This document shows positions 25,036 through 34,105 of a DNA stretch of 64,000 bases, in pieces. This stretch comes from Nocardioides sp. SLBN-35 (GTDB taxonomy: Bacteria; Actinomycetota; Actinomycetes; Propionibacteriales; Nocardioidaceae). The notes under the pieces are model-generated. The model searched no databases. It was not told the DNA's origin and was given only the letters and a program-made list of their open reading frames with translations. The stretch covers positions 1,364,001 through 1,428,000 of the forward strand of contig NZ_VFNU01000001.1 of NCBI RefSeq assembly GCF_006715725.1, read 5' to 3'. Numbering within the stretch: position 1 is the first letter of the stretch; each line of letters starts with the position of its first letter. The translations under genes and the position numbers were made by a program.

Positions 25036-25281
25036 GTGCTGGTTCTCTCGCGTCGCATCGGCGAAAGCGTCGTCATCGGCGGCGGCTCGCCCGAGGCCGT
25101 CACGGTCACCGTCCTCGAGGTCCGCGGCGACGTCGTACGCATCGGCATCGACGCGCCCCGCTCGGTCGCCGTCCACCGCGCCGAGCTCCTCGCCGAGCTC
25201 GCCGACGCCAACGCCGACGCCGCCTCGCCGCCAGAGGACGCCGTCGCCTCCCTCAGCCAGGCCCTCCGCTCGCGCAGCTGA
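25036..25281 (+). CDS. csrA: Carbon storage regulator CsrA
   Basis: An 81-residue RNA-binding regulator. The first strand [16 protein letters not shown] and the [18 protein letters not shown] core contain the RNA-contacting Arg residues. The tail after residue 55 is a longer than usual Ala-rich extension. GTG at 25036 lies seven bases after a TAGCCT -10 box (25024-25029), so besides read-through from fliW it may have its own leaderless promoter. CsrA would repress fliC via sites in its leader. Confidence 0.95.
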   Translation: MLVLSRRIGESVVIGGGSPEAVTVTVLEVRGDVVRIGIDAPRSVAVHRAELLAELADANADAASPPEDAVASLSQALRSRS

Positions 25282-25307
25282 TCGCGGAGTCCCTCCCCCC
25301 GCGCTCC

Positions 25308-25320
25308 GGGACTAGGTCCC
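25308..25320. promoter_or_regulatory. GGGACTAGGTCCC palindrome upstream of cheA
   Basis: A palindrome with 5-bp arms and a TAG centre, about 57 bases before the predicted cheA transcription start. The 25 bases beginning here match the flgB-upstream site at 21 of 25 positions. Candidate target of the DevR-like regulator at 30370-31086. Confidence 0.45.
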
Positions 25321-25337
25321 AACTCTCTTGACTCGCC

Positions 25338-25364
25338 TCACCCGGCCCTGCCGAGGGCCGATGG
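25338..25364 (+). promoter_or_regulatory. FliA-type promoter of cheA-cheW-MCP
   Basis: Plus strand: TCACCCGG (25338-25345), 11 bases, GCCGATGG (25357-25364). The -10 half is a perfect copy of that at cheR, cheB, fliS and the GGDEF operon. The cheA ATG is 26 bases downstream. Confidence 0.6.
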
Positions 25365-25390
25365 GTGGACGAGCCTGAAGGGAGGCGCGG

Positions 25391-27571
25391 ATGGACGACG
25401 ACGCCGAGATCATCGCCGAGTTCCTCGTGGAGTCCCACGAGAACCTGGACCAGCTCGACCGGGACCTGGTCGAGCTCGAGCAGCAGCCCGACTCGCGGGA
25501 GCGGCTGTCGAGCATCTTCCGCACGATCCACACCATCAAGGGGACCAGCGGCTTCCTCGCCTTCAACCGGCTGGAGCAGCTGACCCACGTCGGGGAGACC
25601 CTGCTGTCGCGGCTGCGCGACGGGGAGGTCGTGATGACGCCTCCGATCGCCGAGGGACTGCTCTCGATGGTCGACACCGTCCGCGCGCTGCTCGAGGGGA
25701 TCGAGCGCACGGGGCGCGACACCGACCCGGCGGTCGACGTCGACCCCGTCGTGGCGGTCATCGAGGGACTGCTGGCGGCCGAGCCGGACACCGAGCCGGC
25801 TGTCGACCCGGTCGTCGAGCCGGTCACCGGGCCGGCTGTCGAGGCGGTCGTCGTCGAGCCGGTCGCCGTCGAGCCGGTCGTCGAGCCGGTGGTCGAGCCG
25901 GTCGCCGAAGAGCCCTGGGACGGCGTGGAGCGCCGGGTGGCGGTGGACGCGACGGTCCGCGTCGACGTCGACCTCCTCGACGACCTGGTCGACCTGGTGG
26001 GCGAGCTGGTGCTCACCCGCAACCAGCTGCTGCAGCGCAGCCTCGGCTCCGCCGACGCCGAGCTGGTCCGCGCCAGCCAGCGGCTGGACCTGGTGGCCAG
26101 CGAGCTGCAGGAGTCGATCATGAAGACCCGCATGCAGCCGATCGGCCAGGTCTGGTCGAAGATGCCGCGGGTCGTGCGCGACCTGTCCCACCAGCTCGGC
26201 CGCGAGGTCGAGCTCGTCATGGAGGGGCACGAGACCGAGCTGGACCGCAGCCTCCTCGAGGCGGTCAAGGACCCGCTGACCCACCTGGTCCGCAACTCTC
26301 TCGACCACGGCATCGAGCCGCCCGACGTACGACGTGCCGCCGGCAAGGACGCGAAGGGCACGCTGACGCTGCGGGCCTACCACGAGTCCGGCCAGGTCGT
26401 CGTCGAGATCGCCGACGACGGCAAGGGCATCGACCCCGCGACCATCGGCGCGGTCGCCGTCGAGCGCGGCGTCGTGACCCGCGACCAGCTGGCCCGGATG
26501 GATGCCCGCGACGTGCTCGGCCTGATCTTCCGGCCGGGCTTCTCCACCGCCGCCGCGGTCTCCAACATCTCCGGCCGCGGTGTCGGCATGGACGTCGTGC
26601 GCACCAACATCGAGCGGATCGGCGGCAGTGTCGACGTCTCCTCCGAGCCCGGGCGCGGTACGACGACCCGGGTCCGGATCCCGCTCACCCTGGCCATCAT
26701 CCCGGCGCTCGTGGTGGGGGAGGGCGGCGAGCGGTACGCCATCCCGCAGGCCAACCTGGTCGAGCTCGTGCGCATCGAGGGCGACGACCTGCGCCGCCAG
26801 GTCGAGGACCTCGCCGGCGCTCCCGTGCTGCGGCTGCGCGGCAAGCTGCTGCCCCTGGTGTCCCTCGCCGAGACCCTCGGCGGCACGGCACCCGGGGACG
26901 ACGCGCTCACGGTGGTCGTCCTCCAGTCCGACGAGGTCCGCTTCGGCCTGTGCGTCTCCGAGGTGCACGACACCCAGGAGATCGTGGTCAAGCCGATCGG
27001 GCGCCAGCTCAAGGCGCTGACCATGTACGCCGGCGCGACGATCATGGGCGACGGCCGGGTGGCCCTCATCCTCGACGTCGCCGGGATCGCCGGCACCGTG
27101 GGCGTCGGCGCCACCCAGCACGACGCGACGGACGGCCGCGCGCTCGGCGCCGACGACCGGACCGCGCTGCTGGTGCTCGAGGTCGCCGACGGCCGTCGCG
27201 CCGCGCTGCCGCTGGCCGCGGTCGCCCGGCTCGAGGAGTTCGGCCGCGACCGGGTGGAGCGCAGCGGTGCGGCCGAGGTGGTCCAGTACCGCGACGGGAT
27301 CCTGCCGCTCGTGCGGCTGGCCTCCGCGATCGGGCTGCCCGACACCAGCGACCAGGGCGACCAGATCAGTGTGGTCGTCCACGAGACCGGGGACGCCGCG
27401 GGCGCCGTCGGCATCGTCATCGACAAGGTCCTCGACGTCGTCGAGGTGGCGGTCAGCGCGAGCGAGGTCGGTCGTCGTACCGGCGTCACGGGCAGCGCCG
27501 TCGTGCAGGACCGGGTCACCGACCTGGTCGACCTCGAGGCCGTCGTCGCCCGAACGGGGGTACCGGCATGA
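25391..27571 (+). CDS. cheA: Chemotaxis histidine kinase CheA with two CheW-like domains
   Basis: A 726-residue hybrid of the usual CheA domains. The HPt domain carries the phospho-acceptor His47 ([12 protein letters not shown]). Residues about 130-178 are a low-complexity Val-Glu-Pro-Val linker in place of a clear P2 domain. Then come the dimerisation helices, the kinase domain ([35 protein letters not shown]), and two C-terminal CheW-like domains (about residues 430-565 and 580-720), the second degenerate. The ATG at 25391 has GGAGG upstream. It phosphorylates CheY and CheB and heads a cheA-cheW-MCP operon. Confidence 0.95.
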   Translation: MDDDAEIIAEFLVESHENLDQLDRDLVELEQQPDSRERLSSIFRTIHTIKGTSGFLAFNRLEQLTHVGETLLSRLRDGEVVMTPPIAEGLLSMVDTVRALLEGIERTGRDTDPAVDVDPVVAVIEGLLAAEPDTEPAVDPVVEPVTGPAVEAVVVEPVAVEPVVEPVVEPVAEEPWDGVERRVAVDATVRVDVDLLDDLVDLVGELVLTRNQLLQRSLGSADAELVRASQRLDLVASELQESIMKTRMQPIGQVWSKMPRVVRDLSHQLGREVELVMEGHETELDRSLLEAVKDPLTHLVRNSLDHGIEPPDVRRAAGKDAKGTLTLRAYHESGQVVVEIADDGKGIDPATIGAVAVERGVVTRDQLARMDARDVLGLIFRPGFSTAAAVSNISGRGVGMDVVRTNIERIGGSVDVSSEPGRGTTTRVRIPLTLAIIPALVVGEGGERYAIPQANLVELVRIEGDDLRRQVEDLAGAPVLRLRGKLLPLVSLAETLGGTAPGDDALTVVVLQSDEVRFGLCVSEVHDTQEIVVKPIGRQLKALTMYAGATIMGDGRVALILDVAGIAGTVGVGATQHDATDGRALGADDRTALLVLEVADGRRAALPLAAVARLEEFGRDRVERSGAAEVVQYRDGILPLVRLASAIGLPDTSDQGDQISVVVHETGDAAGAVGIVIDKVLDVVEVAVSASEVGRRTGVTGSAVVQDRVTDLVDLEAVVARTGVPA

Positions 27572-28044
27572 CCACGACCACCACCCTGCGCACCGCCGAG
27601 CAGTACTGCACCTTCTGGGTCGCCGGCCTGTTCTTCGGCGTCGCCGTCGACGAGGTGCAGGAGGTGCTCCGGCGCCAGCCGATGACGCCGGTCCCGCGGG
27701 CCGATCGCGCCGTCACCGGCCTGATCAACCTGCGCGGCCAGATCGTCACTGCCGTCGACCTGCGGGTGCGGCTCGGGCTGCCCGACCGGGAGGGCGACGA
27801 GCTGCCCATGAACGTCATCGTCCGCAGCCGCGGCGAGGTGGTCAGCCTCCTCGTCGACGACATCGGCGACGTGATCGACACCGCCGGCGTCGACCCGCAC
27901 CCTGTGCCGTCGACCATGCCGCGCACCGTCCAGGACGTCGTCCGCGGCGTCCGTCCCCTGCCCGAATCGATCCTGCTCGTCCTCGACGCCGACCGTGCGG
28001 TCGACGTCGCCGCCACGCCCGACACCACCGGAGGAACCCCATGA
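27568..28044 (+). CDS. cheW: Chemotaxis coupling protein CheW
   Basis: A 158-residue adaptor linking CheA to receptors. It shows the CheW fold pattern ([54 protein letters not shown]). The ATG at 27568 overlaps the cheA stop; its stop overlaps the MCP start. The Asn-Leu-Arg-Gly turn that contacts the receptor is intact. Confidence 0.95.
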   Translation: MTTTTTLRTAEQYCTFWVAGLFFGVAVDEVQEVLRRQPMTPVPRADRAVTGLINLRGQIVTAVDLRVRLGLPDREGDELPMNVIVRSRGEVVSLLVDDIGDVIDTAGVDPHPVPSTMPRTVQDVVRGVRPLPESILLVLDADRAVDVAATPDTTGGTP

Positions 28045-30293
28045 CCGAGACCCTGGACCCGCCGGTGAACGGCACCCGCCCCGCCGCGACCCCCGTCGAC
28101 TTCGCGCTGTACGACGCGCTCGAGACCGGCGCGTTCGTCGTGGACCCCGACTACAAGGTCCGCTACGTCAACCGCCAGGCCCGCGCCGAGCTGGCCGCCG
28201 GTGGCCCGGACATCCCCGAGGTCGACCCCGACACCCTGGTCGGCGTCTCCTTCGAGGTGATCTACGTGCACCCCGAGCTCGGCACCCGGCTCACCGCGAC
28301 CGCCGAGCACCTGCCGCTGACCGACCGGGTCACCAGCGAGTTCTCCACGCACGACGCGTCCTTCACCGCGATCCACGACGCCGGCGGCGCGTACGTCGGC
28401 GCGCTGGTCACGTTCGAGAACGTCACCGACCGGCTGCGGGTCGAGCAGCAGATGGCGATCGCCAGCTCGATGATGGAGAACAGCCCGACGAACATGATGT
28501 TCGCGGACCGCGACTTCGTCATCCAGTACATGAACCCGGCCTCGCTGACCACCCTGCGCAGCCTCGAGGGCGTGCTGCCCGTCAAGGCCGACGAGGTCGT
28601 CGGCTCCAGCCTCGACATCTTCCACAAGAACCCCGCCTACCAGCGCGGCCTGCTGGCGAGCGTCGATCACCTGCCGCGCCGTGCCGACATCCAGGTCGGC
28701 GACCAGACGCTGGACCTGCTGGTCAGCGCGATCACCGACGCGAGCGGTGAGTACGTCGGCGCGATGGCCACCTGGGAGGTGATCACCGACCGCCTGCGGG
28801 TCGAGCGCGAGAGCGCCGAGGCGGCCGCCGACACCTCGGCCGTCAACAAGATCCTCTCCGGACTCGGCTCGGCGGCCGACGTCAACGCGGCCGTCCAGGT
28901 CGCGCTCGACACGGTGCGCAACGAGTTCGGCTGGGCCTACGGCTCCTACTGGAGGGTGGACCCGGCGGACCGGCTGCTGAAGTTCGACCGCGAGTCCGGC
29001 GACGCCGGCCCGGAGTTCCGCCAGGTGACCCTGCAGGCGTCGTTCGCGGAGGGCGTCGGCCTGTCCGGCCGGGCCTGGGCGCAGCGCGACCTCTACTTCA
29101 CCCAGGACATCGGGGAGATGACCGACTGCGTGCGGGCGCCCGTCGCGCAGCGGGTCGGCGTGAAGTCCGGCGTCTGCTTCCCGATCGTCGTCGACGGCGA
29201 GGTCGTCGGCACCATGGACTTCTTCGCGACCGAGACCCTCCATCCGAGCGCCCAGCGTCTCGACGCCCTGCGCAACGTGGGCCGGCTGGTCTCGCAGACC
29301 ATCGCCCGGCTCGATCGCGAGGTCGCGGAGCGCGAGGCGGCCGCCGTACTGGCCGGCAAGGTCGCCCAGATCCTCGACGTCGTCTCCGCGGCGGCCACCG
29401 GCGACCTGACCCGCGAGCTCGACATCGAGGGCGACGACGCCGTCGGCCAGGTCGCCGACGGCCTGCGTGCGCTGATGAGCACCCTGCGGTCCAGCATGGG
29501 CAACATCAGTGGCGCCGCCGAGACCCTCGGTGCGGCCGCGACCCAGCTGACCTCGCTCGCCGAGGGCATGGGCGAGGGCGCCTCGATGACCTCCGACCGG
29601 GCGGCCTCCGCGTCGAGCGCGTCGGTCCAGGTGTCCGCGTCGATCCAGACCGTCGCCACCGCGGCCGAGGAGATGACCGCGTCCATCCGTGAGATCGCCA
29701 AGAACGCCACCGAGGCCGCGACCGTCGCCACCGACGCCGTCACCGTCGCCTCCGAGGCCCAGGGCACCGTCGCCTCGCTGGGGGAGTCGTCCGCCGAGAT
29801 CGGCCAGGTCATCAAGGTGATCACCTCGATCGCCCAGCAGACCAACCTGCTCGCCCTCAACGCGACCATCGAGGCGGCCCGCGCCGGCGACGCCGGCAAG
29901 GGCTTCGCGGTGGTCGCCAACGAGGTCAAGGAGCTGGCCAAGGAGACCGCCAAGGCCACCGAGGAGATCGGCCAGAAGATCGAGGCCATCCAGAGCGACA
30001 CCCAGGGAGCCGTCTCCGCGATCAGCCGGATCGCCGACGTCATCGCCCGGATCAACGACATCCAGTCGACGATCGCCTCCGCGGTGGAGGAGCAGACCGC
30101 CACCACCAACGAGATCGCCCGCTCGGTCACCGAGGCCGCCGCCGGTGCCAACGGCATCGCCGAGGACGTCACCCAGGTCGCCACCGCGGCCGCCGACACC
30201 CGCGAGGGCGCGCAGAACACGCTCACCTCGGCCACCGAGCTCACCGGCGTCGCCTCCGAGCTGCGGGACATGGTGGGTCGCTTCCAGCTCTGA
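28041..30293 (+). CDS. Soluble methyl-accepting chemotaxis protein (PAS-PAS-GAF-MA)
   Basis: A 750-residue receptor with no transmembrane segment, so it senses in the cytoplasm. Two PAS domains (about residues 25-135 and 145-255) each end in a T(D/N)RLRVE linker. A GAF domain follows (about 275-420, with [12 protein letters not shown] and [19 protein letters not shown]). A short HAMP-like segment leads to the signalling hairpin, whose tip [20 protein letters not shown] is perfect. The ATG at 28041 overlaps the cheW stop and has GGAGG. PAS/GAF input suggests redox, oxygen or small-ligand sensing; the ligand is not identifiable. Confidence 0.92.
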   Translation: MTETLDPPVNGTRPAATPVDFALYDALETGAFVVDPDYKVRYVNRQARAELAAGGPDIPEVDPDTLVGVSFEVIYVHPELGTRLTATAEHLPLTDRVTSEFSTHDASFTAIHDAGGAYVGALVTFENVTDRLRVEQQMAIASSMMENSPTNMMFADRDFVIQYMNPASLTTLRSLEGVLPVKADEVVGSSLDIFHKNPAYQRGLLASVDHLPRRADIQVGDQTLDLLVSAITDASGEYVGAMATWEVITDRLRVERESAEAAADTSAVNKILSGLGSAADVNAAVQVALDTVRNEFGWAYGSYWRVDPADRLLKFDRESGDAGPEFRQVTLQASFAEGVGLSGRAWAQRDLYFTQDIGEMTDCVRAPVAQRVGVKSGVCFPIVVDGEVVGTMDFFATETLHPSAQRLDALRNVGRLVSQTIARLDREVAEREAAAVLAGKVAQILDVVSAAATGDLTRELDIEGDDAVGQVADGLRALMSTLRSSMGNISGAAETLGAAATQLTSLAEGMGEGASMTSDRAASASSASVQVSASIQTVATAAEEMTASIREIAKNATEAATVATDAVTVASEAQGTVASLGESSAEIGQVIKVITSIAQQTNLLALNATIEAARAGDAGKGFAVVANEVKELAKETAKATEEIGQKIEAIQSDTQGAVSAISRIADVIARINDIQSTIASAVEEQTATTNEIARSVTEAAAGANGIAEDVTQVATAAADTREGAQNTLTSATELTGVASELRDMVGRFQL

Positions 30294-30315
30294 GCCCAGG
30301 CCTCCGCGCGCAGAA

Positions 30316-30349
30316 GACCCCCGCCCCGGTGACACATGGGGCGGGGGTC
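30316..30349. terminator. Bidirectional terminator hairpin between MCP and the DevR-like gene
   Basis: GACCCCCGCCCC (30316-30327) and GGGGCGGGGGTC (30338-30349) form a perfect 12-bp GC stem with a 10-base loop. It lies 22 bases after the MCP stop and 20 bases past the end of the convergent regulator gene, so it can serve both. Confidence 0.8.
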
Positions 30350-30369
30350 TCGTACGTCGAGCAGGCGGC

Positions 30370-31086
30370 TCAGCCGACGCGGCGGTCCGCGGCCGGCGGC
30401 ACCGAGCCCAGGGAAGGAGCGGCGGCGGGCGCCGAGCCCTCGGCCCCGCGCAGGCGTACGGCGAGCAGCGCGGCCTGGGTGCGGTGCTGGAGCCCGAGGC
30501 GGGCGAGCAGGCCGGTGACGTGGTTCTTGACCGTCTTCTCGGCCAGGTACAGCTTCTCCGCGATCTGCCGGTTGGTCATGCCCTCGGCGATGAGGAAGAA
30601 GATCTTGCGCTGCTGCGGGGTGAGCTCGCAGATGACGTCGAGCGACTTGCGCTGCATCTCCATCTGCTCGACGACGCGGTTGGCGACGGCCGGGTCGATC
30701 AGCGAGTGGCCGCCGGCGACGAGCTTGATGCCGTTGAGGAGCGAGTTGCCCTCGATCTTCTTCAGCACGTAGCCGGACGCGCCGGCCAGGATCGCCGCGG
30801 AGATGGCGTCGGGGTCGTCGTAGGTCGTCAGGATCAGCGCCTTGATGTTCGGGTCGACCGAGCGCATCTCACGGCAGATGTCGACCCCGGTGCCGTCCGA
30901 CAGGTTGGCGTCGAGGACGGCGATGTCGGGGCGCAGCTGGAGGATCTCGCGCAGCGCGACCGTGGCACTGCCGGACTGGCCGACCACCTCGAGCTCGGGG
31001 TCGGTCTCGAGCAGGCTCGCCACACCACGGCGTACGACCTCGTGGTCGTCGACGATGTAGACGCGGATCGGATTCTCGGCAGGCAC
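30370..31086 (-). CDS. DevR/NarL-family response regulator
   Basis: A 238-residue receiver plus LuxR-type HTH protein. The receiver has Asp13-Asp14, phospho-site Asp59 (AVLDANLSDGTG) and the VLKK segment of the DevR group. The HTH (about residues 153-215) reads LIAEGMTNRQIAEKLYLAEKTVKNHVTGLLARLG, very close to mycobacterial DevR in layout (LAEKTVKN). It has a Pro/Ala-rich tail. GTG at 31086 is preceded by GGAG. It is an orphan with no kinase beside it, and it lies at the end of the motility block with GGAC-type palindromes upstream. It is a candidate motility master regulator. Confidence 0.88.
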   Translation of the reverse strand: MPAENPIRVYIVDDHEVVRRGVASLLETDPELEVVGQSGSATVALREILQLRPDIAVLDANLSDGTGVDICREMRSVDPNIKALILTTYDDPDAISAAILAGASGYVLKKIEGNSLLNGIKLVAGGHSLIDPAVANRVVEQMEMQRKSLDVICELTPQQRKIFFLIAEGMTNRQIAEKLYLAEKTVKNHVTGLLARLGLQHRTQAALLAVRLRGAEGSAPAAAPSLGSVPPAADRRVG

Positions 31087-31129
31087 GGTAAAGATTCTCC
31101 GACGTGACGCGCCGAAGGGCGATCCCTTC

Positions 31130-31180
31130 GGGACAGGTCCGACCGGAGGATCTGTCGGCGTGGCCCAGAAGGACTAGTCC
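31130..31180. promoter_or_regulatory. Two GGAC/GTCC palindromes upstream of the DevR-like gene
   Basis: GGGACAGGTCC at 31130-31140 and the perfect palindrome GGACTAGTCC at 31171-31180 lie 44 and 85 bases upstream of the regulator start. They resemble the sites at flgB, fliA/flgN and cheA, though the spacing between half sites varies (2 here, 3 or 4 there). They could give autoregulation. Confidence 0.4.
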
Positions 31181-31210
31181 GTCTCGGGCGAACGTGGGAT
31201 CAGCGGACCC

Positions 31211-31570
31211 TCACCGGGCGCGCAGGCCGGCCAGCGCGGCCGTCACGTCGCGCTCGCTGCGCCGCAGCTCGGCGAGCAGCGCGACGATGTCCTGGGTGGT
31301 GAGCCGGTCGTCCGCGACCGGCGGCTCGAGGCACTCGGCCGCCTCGGCGGCGGTGATCCGGGTGCCGATCTCGAGGCGGTACGACGTGTCGGCGAGCTCG
31401 AACGCGATGTCGGCGACGACCGCGGTGAAGTGCTCGTCGGCCACGGGGTCGTGGACGACCAGGTGCTCGCCGGGCTCGAGGCCACGCGCCAGACCGGCGT
31501 CCACGTGGCTGACCGCGAACGAGCGGCTACGACGGGTGAAGGGGCTGAGCGCCACCACGATCTGCTCCAC
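31211..31570 (-). CDS. Hypothetical protein
   Basis: A 119-residue acidic protein of no family I recognise. It has a beta-rich N-terminal half (GEHLVVHDPVADEHFTAVVADIAF) that could be a small barrel, then a helical C-terminus (TTQDIVALLAELRRSERDVTAAL). GTG at 31570 follows a GGAGG site. It stands alone, divergent from the SigB-like sigma gene. Confidence 0.6.
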   Translation of the reverse strand: MEQIVVALSPFTRRSRSFAVSHVDAGLARGLEPGEHLVVHDPVADEHFTAVVADIAFELADTSYRLEIGTRITAAEAAECLEPPVADDRLTTQDIVALLAELRRSERDVTAALAGLRAR

Positions 31571-31711
31571 CGCGACCTCCGACGGGACGGGGCGCCGGCT
31601 GCGCCCTCACACCTGTCCAACACCGCACGGGCCGCACCGTTACGGCGGGGCAGGTCCTCTCGTGGATGATCCGTTCGGGCTATGCCGGGTAGCCCGGCGG
31701 GGTGGTGACCC

Positions 31712-31737
31712 GTATGGGAACGCGCTAGGTTGGGTAG
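31712..31737 (+). promoter_or_regulatory. Candidate SigB-type promoter of the sigma gene itself
   Basis: GTAT (31712-31715), 16 bases, GGGTAG (31732-31737), close to the actinobacterial SigB/SigF consensus GNNT-N14-16-GGGTAY. It is 62 bases before the sigma factor GTG. Would imply autoregulation. Confidence 0.45.
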
Positions 31738-31799
31738 CGACGCATCAGACATGTGGCCAAGCCCACCGCCACACCGCTCTCGAAGTTCGGGAGTACCAA

Positions 31800-32630
31800 G
31801 TGTCCATCGCATCGATTCCCACCATCCCCCACCGTTCCACCGCTTCATCCATCGGCCAGGTCAGCTCCGCCGAGCGCAAGGCGCGAACCGCAGAGCTGCT
31901 GGCGAAGGCCCGGGAGTGTCCGCCAGGGGAGCGGGACGATCTCTTGCAAGAGGTCATCGTCCTCAACATCCCCGTGGCACGCACGCTCGCCGCTCGCTAC
32001 CGCAACCGGGGCCAGTCGTCCGACGAGCTCGAGCAGGTCGCGTGCCTCGCACTGACCCGCGCGGTGCAGTCCTTCGACCCGGCGCGCGGCGACGACCTGC
32101 TGGTCTTCGCCGTGCCCAGCATCCTGGGCGAGCTCAAGCGGCACTTCCGCTCCGCCGCCTGGGTGGTCCGGCCCCCGCGCCGGCTCCAGGAGATCCGCCC
32201 TCGGGTGGTCGCCGCGCAGGAGGACCTGGCCCAGCACCTCGGCCGGCCGCCGACGCCGCTCGAGCTGGCCACCGAGCTCGACTGCCCGGTCGCCGAGGTC
32301 GAGGAAGCGCTGTCGTGCGGCGACCTGGCCCACGCCACCTCGCTCGACGAGCCGGTCGCGGCGACCGGCAGCCCGCTCGGCGAGCTGCTCCCGACCGTCG
32401 ACCCCGGCTTCGAGCACAGCGAAGCCGTGGCCGTGCTCGGCCCGGCCTGTCGCCAGCTCAAGGCCCGTGACCGCCGGATCCTGCAGATGCGGTTCTACGA
32501 GCAGCGCACCCAGCAGGAGATCGCCGACGAGCTCGGCGTCACCCAGGTGCAGGTCTCGAGGCTGCTGCAGCGGATCTTCACCGACCTGCGCCGCTCGGTC
32601 GGCGTGGACCCGAGGCCGCACGCCGCCTGA
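31800..32630 (+). CDS. SigB/SigF-type stress sigma factor
   Basis: A 276-residue sigma-70 family group 3 factor. Region 2 (GQSSDELEQVACLALTRAVQSFDPARGDDLLVFAVPSILGELKRHFR, cited in part) and region 4 (MRFYEQRTQQEIADELGVTQVQVSRLLQRI) are those of SigB/SigF. GTG at 31800 follows GGGAG. The first 30 residues are Ser/Ile/Thr rich and unusual. No anti-sigma or anti-anti-sigma gene is adjacent, which is unusual for SigF-type operons but common for stand-alone SigB paralogues. Confidence 0.9.
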   Translation: MSIASIPTIPHRSTASSIGQVSSAERKARTAELLAKARECPPGERDDLLQEVIVLNIPVARTLAARYRNRGQSSDELEQVACLALTRAVQSFDPARGDDLLVFAVPSILGELKRHFRSAAWVVRPPRRLQEIRPRVVAAQEDLAQHLGRPPTPLELATELDCPVAEVEEALSCGDLAHATSLDEPVAATGSPLGELLPTVDPGFEHSEAVAVLGPACRQLKARDRRILQMRFYEQRTQQEIADELGVTQVQVSRLLQRIFTDLRRSVGVDPRPHAA

Positions 32631-32645
32631 GCCGAGCCCACCGCG

Positions 32646-32698
32646 CCCCATGCGAACTGGTCCAGGAATCACGCATTCCACGACCGGATCGCATGGGG
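32646..32698. terminator. 53-base near-symmetric hairpin between convergent genes
   Basis: CCCCATGCGA (32646-32655) pairs with TCGCATGGGG (32689-32698), then GGTC with GACC and GGAAT with ATTCC, separated by two small symmetric internal loops and closed by a 5-base loop. It lies 16 bases after the sigma stop and 22 bases past the end of the convergent dehydrogenase. It is probably a shared terminator; the regular structure is more elaborate than most terminators. Confidence 0.6.
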
Positions 32699-32719
32699 TG
32701 CGGTCGCGTTCGGGGCGGG

Positions 32720-33901
32720 TCAGGGCCGGAAGAGCACCTTCACCATGCCGTCGTTCTTCTCGCGGAAGTCGCGGTACGCCGACGGCGCCTCCTCGAGCGG
32801 CAGGTGGTGGGTCGCGAACGACTCCACGCCGAGGTGGTCGGTCCCGTCCAGCAGCAGGCTCAGGATCTCGTCGCTCCAGCGTCGTACGTTCGCTTGGCCC
32901 ATCCGCAGCTGCACCTGCTTGTCGAACATCTCCATGAGGGGCATCGGGTCCATCGGTCCGCCGTAGACCCCCACCACCGACACGGTGCCGCCGCGCCGGA
33001 CCGCCTCGATCGCCAGGTGCAGCGCGGCCAGTCGGTCCACGCCGGCGGTGCGCATCAGCGGCTGCGCCATCCGGTCCGGCAGCAGACCGACCAGCTTCGA
33101 CACCGACTCGGCCATCGGCGAGCCGTGCGCCTCCATGCCGACGGCGTCGATCACCGCGTCCGCCCCACGGCCCCGGGTCAGCTCGAGGACGGTGGTGATG
33201 GCGTCGACGTGGTTCTCGGTGACCAGCGCCTCCGCGCCGTACGCCGAGACCCGCTGCAGCCGCTCCGGCACGGGGTCGAGGACGAGGACCCGGATGCCGC
33301 GCATCAGCGCGATCCGCGTGCACATGTCACCGATCGGCCCGGCGCCGAGCACGAGCAGGGTGTCACCGGGGTGCAGCGCGGCGTACTCCACCGCCTGCCA
33401 CGCGGTCGGCAGCACGTCGGAGAGGAACACGAAGCGGTCGTCGGGCGGGCCGTCGGGAACCTTGATCGGCAGCCGGTCGGCGAACGGGACCCGCAGGTAC
33501 TCCGCCTGCGCCCCGGGCACCTGCCCGTACAGCTTGCTGTAGCCGAACAGGCTCGCTCCGGTGCCCTGCTCGACGTTCTGGGTCGTCTCGCACTGGCTGT
33601 GCAGCCCGCGGGCGCACATCCAGCACCGGCCGCAGCTGACGTTGAACGGTACGACGACCCGGTCGCCCGGCCGCAGCGACGACACCTCGCGGCCCACCTC
33701 CTCGACCACGCCGATCGGCTCGTGGCCCACGACGTCGCCGACCTCCATGAACGGCGCGAGCGGCTCATACAGGTGCAGGTCCGAGCCGCACAGCCCGCTC
33801 GACGTGACCCGGATGACGATGTCGTCGGCGTCCTGGATGTGCGGATCCGGGACGTCCTCGACGCTCATCCGGCCCTTGCCCTGCCAGGTCACGGCCCTCA
33901 T
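32720..33901 (-). CDS. Zinc-dependent alcohol/glutathione-independent dehydrogenase
   Basis: A 393-residue medium-chain dehydrogenase. Catalytic zinc ligands are Cys (SSGLCGSDLHLY), His-Glu (VVGHEPIGVVEE), and the structural zinc site has four cysteines (SCGRCWMCARGLHSQC). The NAD-binding motif is LGAGPIG. The layout matches glutathione-independent formaldehyde dehydrogenase-like enzymes. The ATG at 33901 has GGAGG and overlaps the stop of the CDGSH gene. Third gene of a redox operon. Confidence 0.85.
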   Translation of the reverse strand: MRAVTWQGKGRMSVEDVPDPHIQDADDIVIRVTSSGLCGSDLHLYEPLAPFMEVGDVVGHEPIGVVEEVGREVSSLRPGDRVVVPFNVSCGRCWMCARGLHSQCETTQNVEQGTGASLFGYSKLYGQVPGAQAEYLRVPFADRLPIKVPDGPPDDRFVFLSDVLPTAWQAVEYAALHPGDTLLVLGAGPIGDMCTRIALMRGIRVLVLDPVPERLQRVSAYGAEALVTENHVDAITTVLELTRGRGADAVIDAVGMEAHGSPMAESVSKLVGLLPDRMAQPLMRTAGVDRLAALHLAIEAVRRGGTVSVVGVYGGPMDPMPLMEMFDKQVQLRMGQANVRRWSDEILSLLLDGTDHLGVESFATHHLPLEEAPSAYRDFREKNDGMVKVLFRP

Positions 33902-34098
33902 GACTTCTTGTTCCTCCGTCGGTCGCGGTGGCTGTCGTCGCACCACGGCATCCGGTCGGACCGGCCGCAGCGGCACACCGCCACGACCGCCCGCTCGGCC
34001 GGGGCCGCCGTACCGTCCATCCCGACCACCTCGTCGGCGCCGCGCACCAGGAGCGGGCCGCCCGGGCAGTCGGTGACGACGACTCGTCGGCTGCTCAT
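33898..34098 (-). CDS. CDGSH iron-sulfur domain protein
   Basis: A 66-residue 2Fe-2S protein. The cluster ligands are in CRCGRSDRMPWCDDSH, the three-Cys one-His CDGSH (mitoNEET-type) motif with the usual S-x3-P-x-C-D-x-x-H pattern. It sits seven bases after the di-iron oxygenase-like gene and overlaps the dehydrogenase start, so the three are one transcript. Such small CDGSH proteins are redox or cluster-transfer partners. Confidence 0.88.
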   Translation of the reverse strand: MSSRRVVVTDCPGGPLLVRGADEVVGMDGTAAPAERAVVAVCRCGRSDRMPWCDDSHRDRRRNKKS

Positions 34099-34105
34099 CG
34101 CCGCA

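Noticed and set aside
27516-30335. A 939-codon minus-strand open frame opposite cheW and the MCP
   Set aside because: High-GC antisense frame. The plus strand encodes clear PAS, GAF and MCP signalling domains.
33110-33140. GCCGATGG-type -10 motif on the minus strand inside the dehydrogenase gene
   Set aside because: It lies within coding sequence, drives no start codon, and no matching -35 half was established.
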